Shown one piece after another: positions 1-6,330 of a stretch of 6,418 nucleotides of DNA; the first letter of the stretch is position 1; each line of letters opens with the position of its first letter. This DNA comes from Candidatus Bathyarchaeota archaeon (GTDB taxonomy: Archaea > Asgardarchaeota > Lokiarchaeia > Sigyniarchaeales > Sigyniarchaeaceae): contig WJJB01000225.1 in NCBI GenBank assembly GCA_014729935.1, positions 1-6,418 on the forward strand, in the 5' to 3' direction. The notes beneath the pieces were generated by a model. It ran no database searches and had not been told where the DNA came from. It worked only from the letters and a program-made list of their open reading frames with translations. A program made the position numbers and the translations under genes.

Positions 1-2
1 AT

Positions 3-779
3 CAACGTGAACTCGCGTTTACCAGGGAGGCCCTTATCGACGTCCTCCGAGATCCCTTCCCTGTATCATTCAAAGAAGACGATAGCAAGGAATCGAACAT
101 CATCATTCTTGCGCATCTTGATGGCGGGTACAGGGAAGCAGTGGAGTCGTCAATTTCCTCCCTGCCATATCCAGTTGAATTTACCGGTGAATACCAACAT
201 GCTGGCTCTCGAGACGCGCTTGCCTCTTTGGAGCACGCCATGGATGAATTGGAAAAAGAGTTTACTGGTCCCATTCAAGATCTTTCAAATAGAGAGATAC
301 ATCTCCAAGATATCAGGTGCTTGGTTGATTTCCAGTTTGAGACATCACTTGGTGATTTTTTAATTCCCCGCGATGCAAAGATCAGCAGGAAACATGGGGG
401 AATGTTGTATATTCATGATGGAAAAAGCCACCAACCCATCCTGCACCAAGATATTCGTACGGGTTATCTCGTGTTGGATGAGCTTGGCGTGCAACTTGCA
501 TGGAGTGCCGGTTGCTCGAGAAGCGAAACCAAGGTAAAGCGCGTGACTTTCAATGGAAGCAAGTTAAGAGGAAGCAATCTTTTTCCCGCGGGAATAGAAT
601 CCGTTGATGAATCAATAGCCGTGGGAGATGATGCATTCGTGGTGGATCTTGAAGGTAATCTTCTCGGATACGGAAAGGCCATCGTTCCTGGAAATCGCAT
701 GTTGGAAATGAAGCGGGGTGCAGTGATGTCACTTGCCAAGAAAGTAAAGCCAGGGAGGGGATCAAGGAATGCGCGATGA
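3..779 (+). CDS. arcS: Archaeosine synthase ArcS, C-terminal part (5' end outside window)
   Basis: The frame is open from base 3 to the TGA at 777-779, giving 258 visible residues. A GTG at base 141 could be called as a start, but the frame stays open for 46 codons upstream with family-like sequence (LAHLDGGYREAVE), so the gene is cut by the window edge. The visible part holds the end of the TGT-like region, a pre-PUA segment (around LVDFQFETSLGDFLIPRD) and a C-terminal PUA domain at about bases 534-755, with LRGSNLFPAGI, VGDDAFVV and GYGKAIVPGNRMLEMKRGA. By family knowledge, ArcS transfers lysine to the nitrile of preQ0 at position 15 of tRNA, and RaSEA then cleaves the adduct to give archaeosine. 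The PUA domain binds the tRNA. The catalytic lysine motif (PC-x3-KPY type) is not in the visible part and should lie upstream, so activity cannot be judged here. A shorter stand-alone PUA protein is the alternative, made unlikely by the open upstream frame and the RaSEA neighbour. Confidence 0.88.
   Translation, partial: QRELAFTREALIDVLRDPFPVSFKEDDSKESNIIILAHLDGGYREAVESSISSLPYPVEFTGEYQHAGSRDALASLEHAMDELEKEFTGPIQDLSNREIHLQDIRCLVDFQFETSLGDFLIPRDAKISRKHGGMLYIHDGKSHQPILHQDIRTGYLVLDELGVQLAWSAGCSRSETKVKRVTFNGSKLRGSNLFPAGIESVDESIAVGDDAFVVDLEGNLLGYGKAIVPGNRMLEMKRGAVMSLAKKVKPGRGSRNAR
754..760 (+). promoter_or_regulatory. Ribosome binding site for raSEA inside the arcS 3' end
   Basis: GGAGGGG lies 8 bases upstream of the ATG at 769 and within the last codons of arcS. 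It complements the archaeal 16S rRNA 3' end well. It fixes the raSEA start and suggests that raSEA is translated from the arcS message. Confidence 0.7.
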
Positions 780-1890
780 TTTGATAACCTTGGCTAGGTC
801 TCTCAGGAAAAAGCGGGGACGAAAGAAAACCATTACTGATGGTCAATTAGAAGATACCATACCTCGGCCAAAGTCGTGGTTTAATCCTGCAATGCTTCAT
901 GGCTCAGCAGGGCACGAGCTTGCAATGATCCTTATAACGAACGGCTGCAACCACCATCATTCAAAAGCGGCCGGATGTTTCATGTGCGGGTACAATGATG
1001 GGTACGATGCAGATGTTGCAACCTGCCGGGTACCAGGAAGCGCGGTTCTCGCTCAATTCAAGCAGGTCATGAAGGAGCATCAAGATGCATTGAAATCGCA
1101 CGATGACATCGTTCTTAAAATCTTTCACTCGGGTAGTTTTCTTGATGACAGGGAGGTTTCGCCACGAATAAGGGAAGAGATGCTGAAAATCTCCGCGATG
1201 GAACCAAGTATCAAGGAAATCGCTGTGGAATCCAGGCCCGAACACGTGTCTGCAGAGGGCGTGAACCAAGTTCTTGCTGCAATCAGGGATGACCAATTTT
1301 TAGAGGTTGGCATCGGGCTGGAAACATGGAATGATGTTATCCGTGAAACGTGTATTAACAAGGGTTTCACGTTTGAGGATTTTTTGGAGGCTCATCACGT
1401 GCTGGAAGCAGCAGGTGCTGGCACGAAGGTATACCTATTTTTAAAACCATTGCTCCTTTCTGAAGCGGAAGCATGCCTCGATCTCATTAATTCCGTCCAG
1501 CACATCACGCGGTTACAACCCTCAACCATTTCCATCAATCCTGCGGCTATCCACTCGGGCACGGTGATGGAGTTCTTCTACCATCGTCGCCAGTACAGAC
1601 CCCCATGGTTATACAGCGTGCAACTCGTGGTTTCCCGTGCATTGCATGCCCTGAAGAATAATGGAAACACGTTGCTTATATGCGATCCAGTAGCTGGAGG
1701 AAAGAAACGTGGCGCGCATAACTGCTTGGATCGCCATTGCAATAACAAGGCACTTGATATCATCCGGGAAAGCATCTTCCAGCAGGCGTCCCTCCCGGGG
1801 CTTGATCCATTTACCATCCCCAAGTCATCTTCCTTCTCCGACACGGGATGTTCTTGCCTACTCGAGTGGATGGATCTCGTGCATTCTTGA
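769..1890 (+). CDS. raSEA: Archaeosine synthase radical SAM subunit RaSEA
   Basis: This 373-residue protein is a radical SAM enzyme of the Elp3-like type. The cluster-binding cysteines are C60, C70 and C73 (CNHHHSKAAGC-FMC), a CX9CX2C spacing rather than the canonical CX3CX2C. Further family-like segments are FHSGSFLDDREV (119-130), ESRPEHV (154-160), GIGLETWNDVIRETCINKGF (181-200), ICDPVAGGKKRGAHNC (304-319) and a C-terminal CSC (361-363). By family knowledge, RaSEA uses SAM and a 4Fe-4S cluster to split the lysine adduct made by ArcS on tRNA G15, giving the formamidine of archaeosine. The gene follows arcS with an 11-base overlap, and GGAGGGG at 754-760 sits 8 bases before the ATG, which supports this start and translational coupling. 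Its neighbour arcS makes the assignment much firmer than the motifs alone. The stop lies one base from the stop of the opposing apgM gene. No T-rich terminator is visible after it. Confidence 0.92.
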   Translation: MRDDLITLARSLRKKRGRKKTITDGQLEDTIPRPKSWFNPAMLHGSAGHELAMILITNGCNHHHSKAAGCFMCGYNDGYDADVATCRVPGSAVLAQFKQVMKEHQDALKSHDDIVLKIFHSGSFLDDREVSPRIREEMLKISAMEPSIKEIAVESRPEHVSAEGVNQVLAAIRDDQFLEVGIGLETWNDVIRETCINKGFTFEDFLEAHHVLEAAGAGTKVYLFLKPLLLSEAEACLDLINSVQHITRLQPSTISINPAAIHSGTVMEFFYHRRQYRPPWLYSVQLVVSRALHALKNNGNTLLICDPVAGGKKRGAHNCLDRHCNNKALDIIRESIFQQASLPGLDPFTIPKSSSFSDTGCSCLLEWMDLVHS

Positions 1891-1891
1891 T

Positions 1892-3160
1892 TCACGCACC
1901 GAACGTGTGCAACCGCAAGGTGACCATCAATATCAGGTTCATGAGGTACTTGGACGAGAACAATCCAAGAGATCCTTTCGAGCATTCCCTTTCTGAAAAT
2001 ACCTGCACGTCATCCTGGGAGCAGAATGGCCCGCGTATTACCAAGGGGACGGGATGTCCGGAATGATCACCGATCTTTGCAGGCGTGGCATGATCCGCTG
2101 TAACAATTAGTGTGTCCTCCTCAGAAAGCAATTCCTTTATCATGTTTAGTCCCTTGTCTATTTGTTCGATAGTCTTGAGCTTGCTCACCGGATTTCCATC
2201 TTCGCCGGCAATATCGGGATCCTTCACGTGAAGAATGGTGATGTCGTGGTGTGGATATTCATCACATGCCTTCTTGAATTTCGCGTCAATGGACGGATCA
2301 TCGGGTTCTTGGATTTCCATTCCAAGGAATCTTGCCAAGCCCGAATACAAGGGGTAACCCGAAATGAAGACGGGATTATTGAACTTGTACCTGGTTCCAA
2401 ATGGTTCGGGGAACTCGATGGTACCCGCACCTCTGCTTAACAGATGATTTGCAGGAGTTTTCCCTTGTCTAATAAGTTCTTGATTCAAAGGATGTCCCTT
2501 GAGAATCGCGTGGGATTCGTTAAGGAACCAATTCATGAATTTTGCAGTTCGGATCGAGACGGGGTCATCCTTCATGGCTTGGATGGTGCGAACCTTTGCC
2601 AAGCCACGAGGATCAGCGCCGTTTATCCATGATGAGGCATTCTTGAGAATGATAACTCCCCGGTATCCCCGGGTATTATAAACCTTCCATTCTATCCCGT
2701 TAAATGCTGGAGGAGAGTGATCCATGTTCGCATTAAGAGATTCGAACAGTTCTCGGGCTGACTCGGTTGATATCCTTCCAGCCCTGCGGTCCTCTACCAT
2801 CTTGGATTCAGGATCCACCGTGGCAAAGTTAAGCCTGATTATGACATCTCCTTTCTCCGTGGGAACTTGAAATCCAAGAGCTTCCAAGGGTCCCCTGCCA
2901 ATATAATTTTTTAACGGGTCGTATCCAAGAATTGAAAGATGCGCCGGACCAGATCCAAGCGGTGTCCATGGCAAATAAGGCCACAACAAGCCTACTTGTC
3001 CCAAGCTTGCAAGCGAATCCAGGTTTGGTGTTTTTGCCACCTCTAAAGGGGTTTTGTTGCCGAATCCCTCGATGGGAATATCTGCAAGTCCATCAAGGAT
3101 TATCAGCATGATCTTGTATGGTGATTCCCGCGGGAAAACTATGCTATTCCAGAAATCCAT
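1892..3160 (-). CDS. apgM: 2,3-bisphosphoglycerate-independent phosphoglycerate mutase, archaeal type (ApgM)
   Basis: This 422-residue protein belongs to the alkaline phosphatase superfamily and interconverts 3-phosphoglycerate and 2-phosphoglycerate in glycolysis and gluconeogenesis, using two divalent metals. Visible motifs are LIILDGLADIP (metal-binding D23), KTPNLDSLASLG (43-54), GSGPAHLSILGYDP with the likely phosphorylated serine S70, GKTPANHLLSRGAG (233-246), HVKDPDIAGEDG (311-322), VTADHATP (353-360) and GDHSGHPVP (364-372). The C-terminal SERECSKGSLG and FGA ending are typical, and the length fits the family. The metal site reads GEDG where many archaeal members have GHDG. The ATG at 3160 gives about a dozen more N-terminal residues than the family usually has. 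The next ATG (M18) falls inside the first beta strand, so the longer form is preferred. GAGGT at 3188-3192 is too far upstream to be a normal ribosome binding site for this ATG. The gene is divergent from the glycosyltransferase and convergent with raSEA. Confidence 0.93.
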   Translation of the reverse strand: MDFWNSIVFPRESPYKIMLIILDGLADIPIEGFGNKTPLEVAKTPNLDSLASLGQVGLLWPYLPWTPLGSGPAHLSILGYDPLKNYIGRGPLEALGFQVPTEKGDVIIRLNFATVDPESKMVEDRRAGRISTESARELFESLNANMDHSPPAFNGIEWKVYNTRGYRGVIILKNASSWINGADPRGLAKVRTIQAMKDDPVSIRTAKFMNWFLNESHAILKGHPLNQELIRQGKTPANHLLSRGAGTIEFPEPFGTRYKFNNPVFISGYPLYSGLARFLGMEIQEPDDPSIDAKFKKACDEYPHHDITILHVKDPDIAGEDGNPVSKLKTIEQIDKGLNMIKELLSEEDTLIVTADHATPAKIGDHSGHPVPLVIRGPFCSQDDVQVFSERECSKGSLGLFSSKYLMNLILMVTLRLHTFGA

Positions 3161-3310
3161 TCCATCATCATCCAGCGCTAAGGCCTTACCTCACATTCAT
3201 TGATAATCAAGGTTGTATAAGTTATTTTCCCGTGGCAAAGGCAACATTCAAGTCTACCGGAATCATGTATGCCTCGTGCGAATTGCAGCAGGCAAGCATG
3301 AATTAAAGGT

Positions 3311-3332
3311 ATGCAAGGCATGCAAGGCATGC
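3311..3332 (+). repeat. Short tandem repeat with an internal inverted repeat
   Basis: The unit ATGCAAGGC occurs twice in direct tandem (3311-3319 and 3320-3328), followed by a partial third copy, ATGC (3329-3332). Because GCATGC is its own reverse complement, the segment 3318-3332 also forms an inverted repeat, GCATGC-AAG-GCATGC. It lies 32-53 bases before the glycosyltransferase start, just downstream of the possible TATA box, where a repressor could block transcription initiation. The repeat is seen directly; an operator role is inference. Confidence 0.6.
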
Positions 3333-3351
3333 TCATCGAGTAAGCTAACTT

Positions 3352-3356
3352 GGTGA
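3352..3356 (+). promoter_or_regulatory. Ribosome binding site deciding the GTG start of the glycosyltransferase
   Basis: GGTGA lies 7 bases before the GTG at 3364 and matches the archaeal GGAGGTGA consensus in part. It supports the GTG, which starts a hydrophobic first beta strand (NILAISE) of the expected kind, over any later ATG. Confidence 0.6.
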
Positions 3357-3363
3357 AAACACC

Positions 3364-4440
3364 GTGAATATCCTAGCCATCAGCGAGATGTCGTTATTCA
3401 AGAAGCTCATCATTCGTGGGAAAAATGGAACCCTTGGGGGAATTGAAACTAATCACAAGAACCTGATGCGCGGTCTTCGAAAGCGCGGCCACCGGATCAT
3501 CGAAAACAAGGCATTTCCAAAAGGACAAAGCCCCGATATCATCATCTGTCCAACATTCGGTCCCATCTCCATTCTCATGATTTGGTTTTACAAGCGCAAG
3601 TACAATTGTGCATGTGTTCAGCACGCGCACACCACCCAGGACGACATGGCAGGTGGTTTTTTACCTGATGTATTGGTAAAATATGCTGGTACTTACCTGA
3701 AGCACTTGTACAAGTTTTCAGAGATCATCATCACCCCATCGGTTTTTTCCAAGGAAAATTTAACGCGATTGGAAATTCCGACCCGTCCACCCATTTATCC
3801 CGTGTCAAACGGGGTTAATCTAGCCAAGTTCAAGTTTAGTGAACGAAAGCGTGAGGAATTCCGCCAATACTTGAATGACCAGCACGAGATTGACAAAGAT
3901 AGAAAGGTTATTCTTTGCGTGAGTGTTCTTTGGGAACGCAAGGGCGTGGACGTTTTTTATCATGTTGCCAAGCAATTTCCCGAATACGAGTTCGTGTGGG
4001 TTGGGAATTACATCACGGCAAAGAAATTAAAAGAACGTTACGATGACCTTCCCAACATAACTTTCACGGGTTTCGTGGATGATATTGTTGCCTGTTATTG
4101 TGGTGCTGATGCGTTCTTTTTCCCATCGAGAGCAGAGAATCAGGGCATCCCATTACTCGAAGCAGCAGCTTGCAAGCTTCCCATCCTTTGCAGGAATCTC
4201 CCTACCTATAGCTGGTTGAAGGATGGAATTCACTGCCTGAAACGGGATGACTTGAACGGTTTCGTCTCTGGATTGAAAGAGATCATGGCAGGCGAGAATC
4301 TCAGGAACCAGTTAATAAATAATGCCTTGGACAATGTCCAGCAGCATGATATCAACAAGATTATCAATCAAGTGGAACGCATATATAAGCGCGCCATCAA
4401 GTTACGAAGACGCTTGCTGGAAATGCAGCATGAGCGTTGA
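3364..4440 (+). CDS. Family 4-like GT-B glycosyltransferase
   Basis: This 358-residue protein has the two-domain GT-B layout. The N-terminal acceptor domain starts with NILAISE and carries a glycine-rich LGGIETNHKNLMRGLRKRGH (24-43) and an HAH pair (87-89). The C-terminal nucleotide-sugar domain begins near residue 181 with VILCVSVLWERKGVDVF, where R192 and K193 are the usual phosphate-contacting pair. It continues through FVWVGN and NITFTGFVDD to the EX7E motif E258-NQGIPLL-E266, typical of retaining GT4 enzymes. The stretch from RKGVDVF to PILCRNLPTY resembles, from memory, bacterial glucosyl- and galactosyl-diacylglycerol synthases, so the acceptor may be a membrane lipid (archaeol-type in an archaeon) or a surface glycan intermediate. 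Donor and acceptor cannot be read from sequence. There is no signal peptide or membrane span, but the basic C-terminus (KRAIKLRRR) could aid membrane contact. It starts with GTG and stands alone: divergent from apgM and convergent with the ATPase gene. Confidence 0.85.
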   Translation: MNILAISEMSLFKKLIIRGKNGTLGGIETNHKNLMRGLRKRGHRIIENKAFPKGQSPDIIICPTFGPISILMIWFYKRKYNCACVQHAHTTQDDMAGGFLPDVLVKYAGTYLKHLYKFSEIIITPSVFSKENLTRLEIPTRPPIYPVSNGVNLAKFKFSERKREEFRQYLNDQHEIDKDRKVILCVSVLWERKGVDVFYHVAKQFPEYEFVWVGNYITAKKLKERYDDLPNITFTGFVDDIVACYCGADAFFFPSRAENQGIPLLEAAACKLPILCRNLPTYSWLKDGIHCLKRDDLNGFVSGLKEIMAGENLRNQLINNALDNVQQHDINKIINQVERIYKRAIKLRRRLLEMQHER

Positions 4441-4444
4441 ATCG

Positions 4445-4464
4445 AAAAAAAATCAATTGATTTT
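4445..4464 (-). terminator. Oligo-T terminator of the ATPase gene, with a palindrome at the convergent junction
   Basis: Eight consecutive A on the plus strand (4445-4452) read as T8 on the minus strand directly after the ATPase stop codon. Oligo-T runs are the usual intrinsic termination signal in Archaea. A perfect 16-base palindrome, AAAATCAATTGATTTT (4449-4464), overlaps the run and spans the stop. Read on the plus strand it ends in only four T, so termination of the glycosyltransferase transcript here is less certain. Confidence 0.55.
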
Positions 4465-6330
4465 CCTGATCAATAATGCTGAATTGGATACGACTACCAG
4501 CGATTGCATGACGTGCCACAAAGATGCTCCAATCGGGACCAGCAATCCTGATATTGCCAAAACGATGCCCGTGAAATTGAATACCATTGCAAGGATGATA
4601 TTCATCACAGCCTTTCGGACGCATTTTTGTCCCAGCTTGATAGCATAACTTACCTTGGCGATATCATCATCCATGAGTACCACGTCTGCCTGTTCGGTTG
4701 CCAGTGCTGCACCTGCTTTCCCCATGGCTATACCAGTATTTGCAACAGCTAATGCTGGTGCGTCGTTGATTCCATCACCAACCATGGTTACGATTGCACC
4801 GTTGTCTTGTGCTTCTTTAATGAATTCTAGTTTTTGACCAGGAGACATGTCACCAAAAGCGAGATCGGCATCAATCAAGCTTCCCATTCTTCTCGCGGCT
4901 TCCTTGCTATCACCCGTTACAAGCGCGATGTTATTAATATTCAAATCACGCAATCTATTCATTTCCTGTTTCAATCCTTTCCTGGATTCATCTTTAAACG
5001 TAATTGTTCCAAGCAGGATATCGTTAGTGGATACGAACACCCTGTATGGTGATGAACCATCCGGATTTTCTTTCCTTGATACCCGCACATTTAGATTCTC
5101 CATTAACCTCGCGTTTCCTATGTAAATGGTCCCCAACCCCTTGATCTCTCCCTTGATACCTGTACCAGGAAGATTGGTGAAATCATTGACAGCTAGGAGA
5201 CTTGCCTCCGGTCGTATTTCTCCCAAGTGCATGCAAATCGACCGTGCAGCTGGATGAGATGAATTGGCTTCCATCGAGTGAATTATCATCTCCAAATCCC
5301 TCCTTTCCACTGCACCAGTTGACTCGATCTCGTCAACCATTGGAATGCCATAGGTGAGGGTTCCCGTCTTGTCAAGTACAAGGAGGTTGGTTCTACCGAT
5401 TGTTTCAAGAACCTTTCCAGACCTGAACCAGATGGCACGCCGTGCTGCATTGCCTAGTGCCCCGATAAATGCCGTGGGAACTGAAAGGACAAGAGAACAC
5501 GGGCAAGACACGAGCAGAACAGAAATGGTATAGAGAATATTGCGAGTGAAAATCCAAGTCAAGAGGCTAATCGAGATGATGAGGGGGGCGAACACTTGCG
5601 CCCATTTATCCGTGACTGCTTGCAAGCGAGATTTATCATGTCTTGCTTCCCGCACGAGAGCTGCAATCTGACTAATGGAAGAGCGTGCTCCCTGCTTGGA
5701 GGTCCTGACATGAAGCGCACCATCTATCACGAGCATGCCGGCAGAGATCTCTTCCCCCTTGGTTAGCAGGAGGGGTTGATGTTCCCCAGTGATCAGTGAT
5801 GCATCCAGTTCAGCCGTGCCGTGCACGACGGTTCCATCAACAGGCACCCTATCCCCCGTTCGAGTCACGACCACGTCCCCGACGTTGATCTCGGTAATAT
5901 TAACCTCTCTCGTTTCAAATTGACTTGAATCTCCCACCCGTAATAGGGCTACCCGAGGTTCAAGATCCAGCAACGCGTTCGTGCCTTCGTATGTCTTGTC
6001 AACCGTCCACTCCTCAATCAATTCGCCTGAACCCATCATCAGTACTAATGTGGCAGCAACCACGTGATTTGCCCTTCCGAGATACACGGTCGCTCCCAAT
6101 GCAACGAGGAAAAGCAAGTCAGCCGTGAGATCCTTTTCCAGAAGTGCTTTCACGGTTGACACGAGGACCGGAAAACCACCAATAACCACGCATGCCAGCG
6201 CGAGGAGATTCGCCCAGGAACCGAGCCAATTCCAGCTAGAGCCCGGTACCACCGGTGAAAGAAATGCTGCTAACAATACCAAGGTGAGCTCGATTGAGAA
6301 GATTAGTGCTTTCTTGAGCTTCGCGTTCAA
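4453..6330 (-). CDS. Heavy-metal (P1B-type) P-type ATPase without N-terminal metal-binding domain
   Basis: This 625-residue membrane pump carries all the core P-type motifs: TGE (181-183) in the actuator domain, SCPCSLVLSVP (275-285) in M6, the phosphorylated aspartate in DKTGTLT (D320), the nucleotide-binding SSHP (357-360), TGDS (472-475) and GDGINDAP (518-525). Eight hydrophobic segments (about 8-28, 37-57, 71-84, 88-104, 246-262, 267-290, 577-597, 601-619) match the P1B layout of two extra N-terminal helices plus six core helices. It uses ATP to move a soft metal ion across the membrane. The metal is uncertain: CPC fits Cu or Zn/Cd classes, but M7 has FN where copper pumps have YN, and M8 has WHVMQSLVVVSNS rather than the DTG of zinc pumps. 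There is no HMA domain or CxxC before M1. The start is TTG, because an in-frame TGA stands three codons upstream and no earlier start is possible. The TTG overlaps the stop of an upstream gene (TTGA), suggesting coupled translation. Confidence 0.93.
   Translation of the reverse strand: MNAKLKKALIFSIELTLVLLAAFLSPVVPGSSWNWLGSWANLLALACVVIGGFPVLVSTVKALLEKDLTADLLFLVALGATVYLGRANHVVAATLVLMMGSGELIEEWTVDKTYEGTNALLDLEPRVALLRVGDSSQFETREVNITEINVGDVVVTRTGDRVPVDGTVVHGTAELDASLITGEHQPLLLTKGEEISAGMLVIDGALHVRTSKQGARSSISQIAALVREARHDKSRLQAVTDKWAQVFAPLIISISLLTWIFTRNILYTISVLLVSCPCSLVLSVPTAFIGALGNAARRAIWFRSGKVLETIGRTNLLVLDKTGTLTYGIPMVDEIESTGAVERRDLEMIIHSMEANSSHPAARSICMHLGEIRPEASLLAVNDFTNLPGTGIKGEIKGLGTIYIGNARLMENLNVRVSRKENPDGSSPYRVFVSTNDILLGTITFKDESRKGLKQEMNRLRDLNINNIALVTGDSKEAARRMGSLIDADLAFGDMSPGQKLEFIKEAQDNGAIVTMVGDGINDAPALAVANTGIAMGKAGAALATEQADVVLMDDDIAKVSYAIKLGQKCVRKAVMNIILAMVFNFTGIVLAISGLLVPIGASLWHVMQSLVVVSNSALLIRKIN

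Larger units (their letters stand above)
3161..3363. promoter_or_regulatory. Divergent promoter region between apgM and the glycosyltransferase gene
   Basis: This 203-base gap separates two genes reading away from each other, so it should hold both promoters. On the minus strand, CTTATACAA (3213-3221), preceded by an A-rich stretch resembling a BRE, is a plausible TATA box and would start transcription near base 3191, about 30 bases before apgM. On the plus strand, AATTAAA (3301-3307) could serve the glycosyltransferase, with a start near base 3330. Both are weak matches judged by eye. No convincing small gene or RNA gene is visible here. Confidence 0.45.

Noticed and set aside
7..363. A 118-codon plus-strand frame overlapping arcS
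   Set aside because: It is out of frame with the ArcS sequence, which continues in family-like form through the same bases. The peptide has no recognisable domain.
141..779. GTG at 141 as the true start of a short stand-alone PUA protein
   Set aside because: The frame is open with ArcS-like sequence for 46 codons upstream to the window edge, and no ribosome binding site precedes the GTG at a normal distance.
464..1985. Several minus-strand frames of about 80-135 codons opposite arcS and raSEA
   Set aside because: They lie opposite strongly supported genes, show no family-like sequence, and are expected by chance opposite coding sequence.
1709..2066. Plus-strand frames crossing the raSEA/apgM junction
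   Set aside because: They overlap the conserved C-termini of both genes in shifted or antisense frames and have no ribosome binding site.
3118..3306. A 62-codon plus-strand frame running through the divergent promoter region
   Set aside because: Its first part is antisense to apgM, it has no ribosome binding site before the ATG or the in-frame GTG at 3232, and the predicted peptide shows no recognisable feature.
3311..3332. Possible start of a CRISPR-like repeat array
   Set aside because: The unit is only nine bases, copies abut without spacers, and there are fewer than three full copies.
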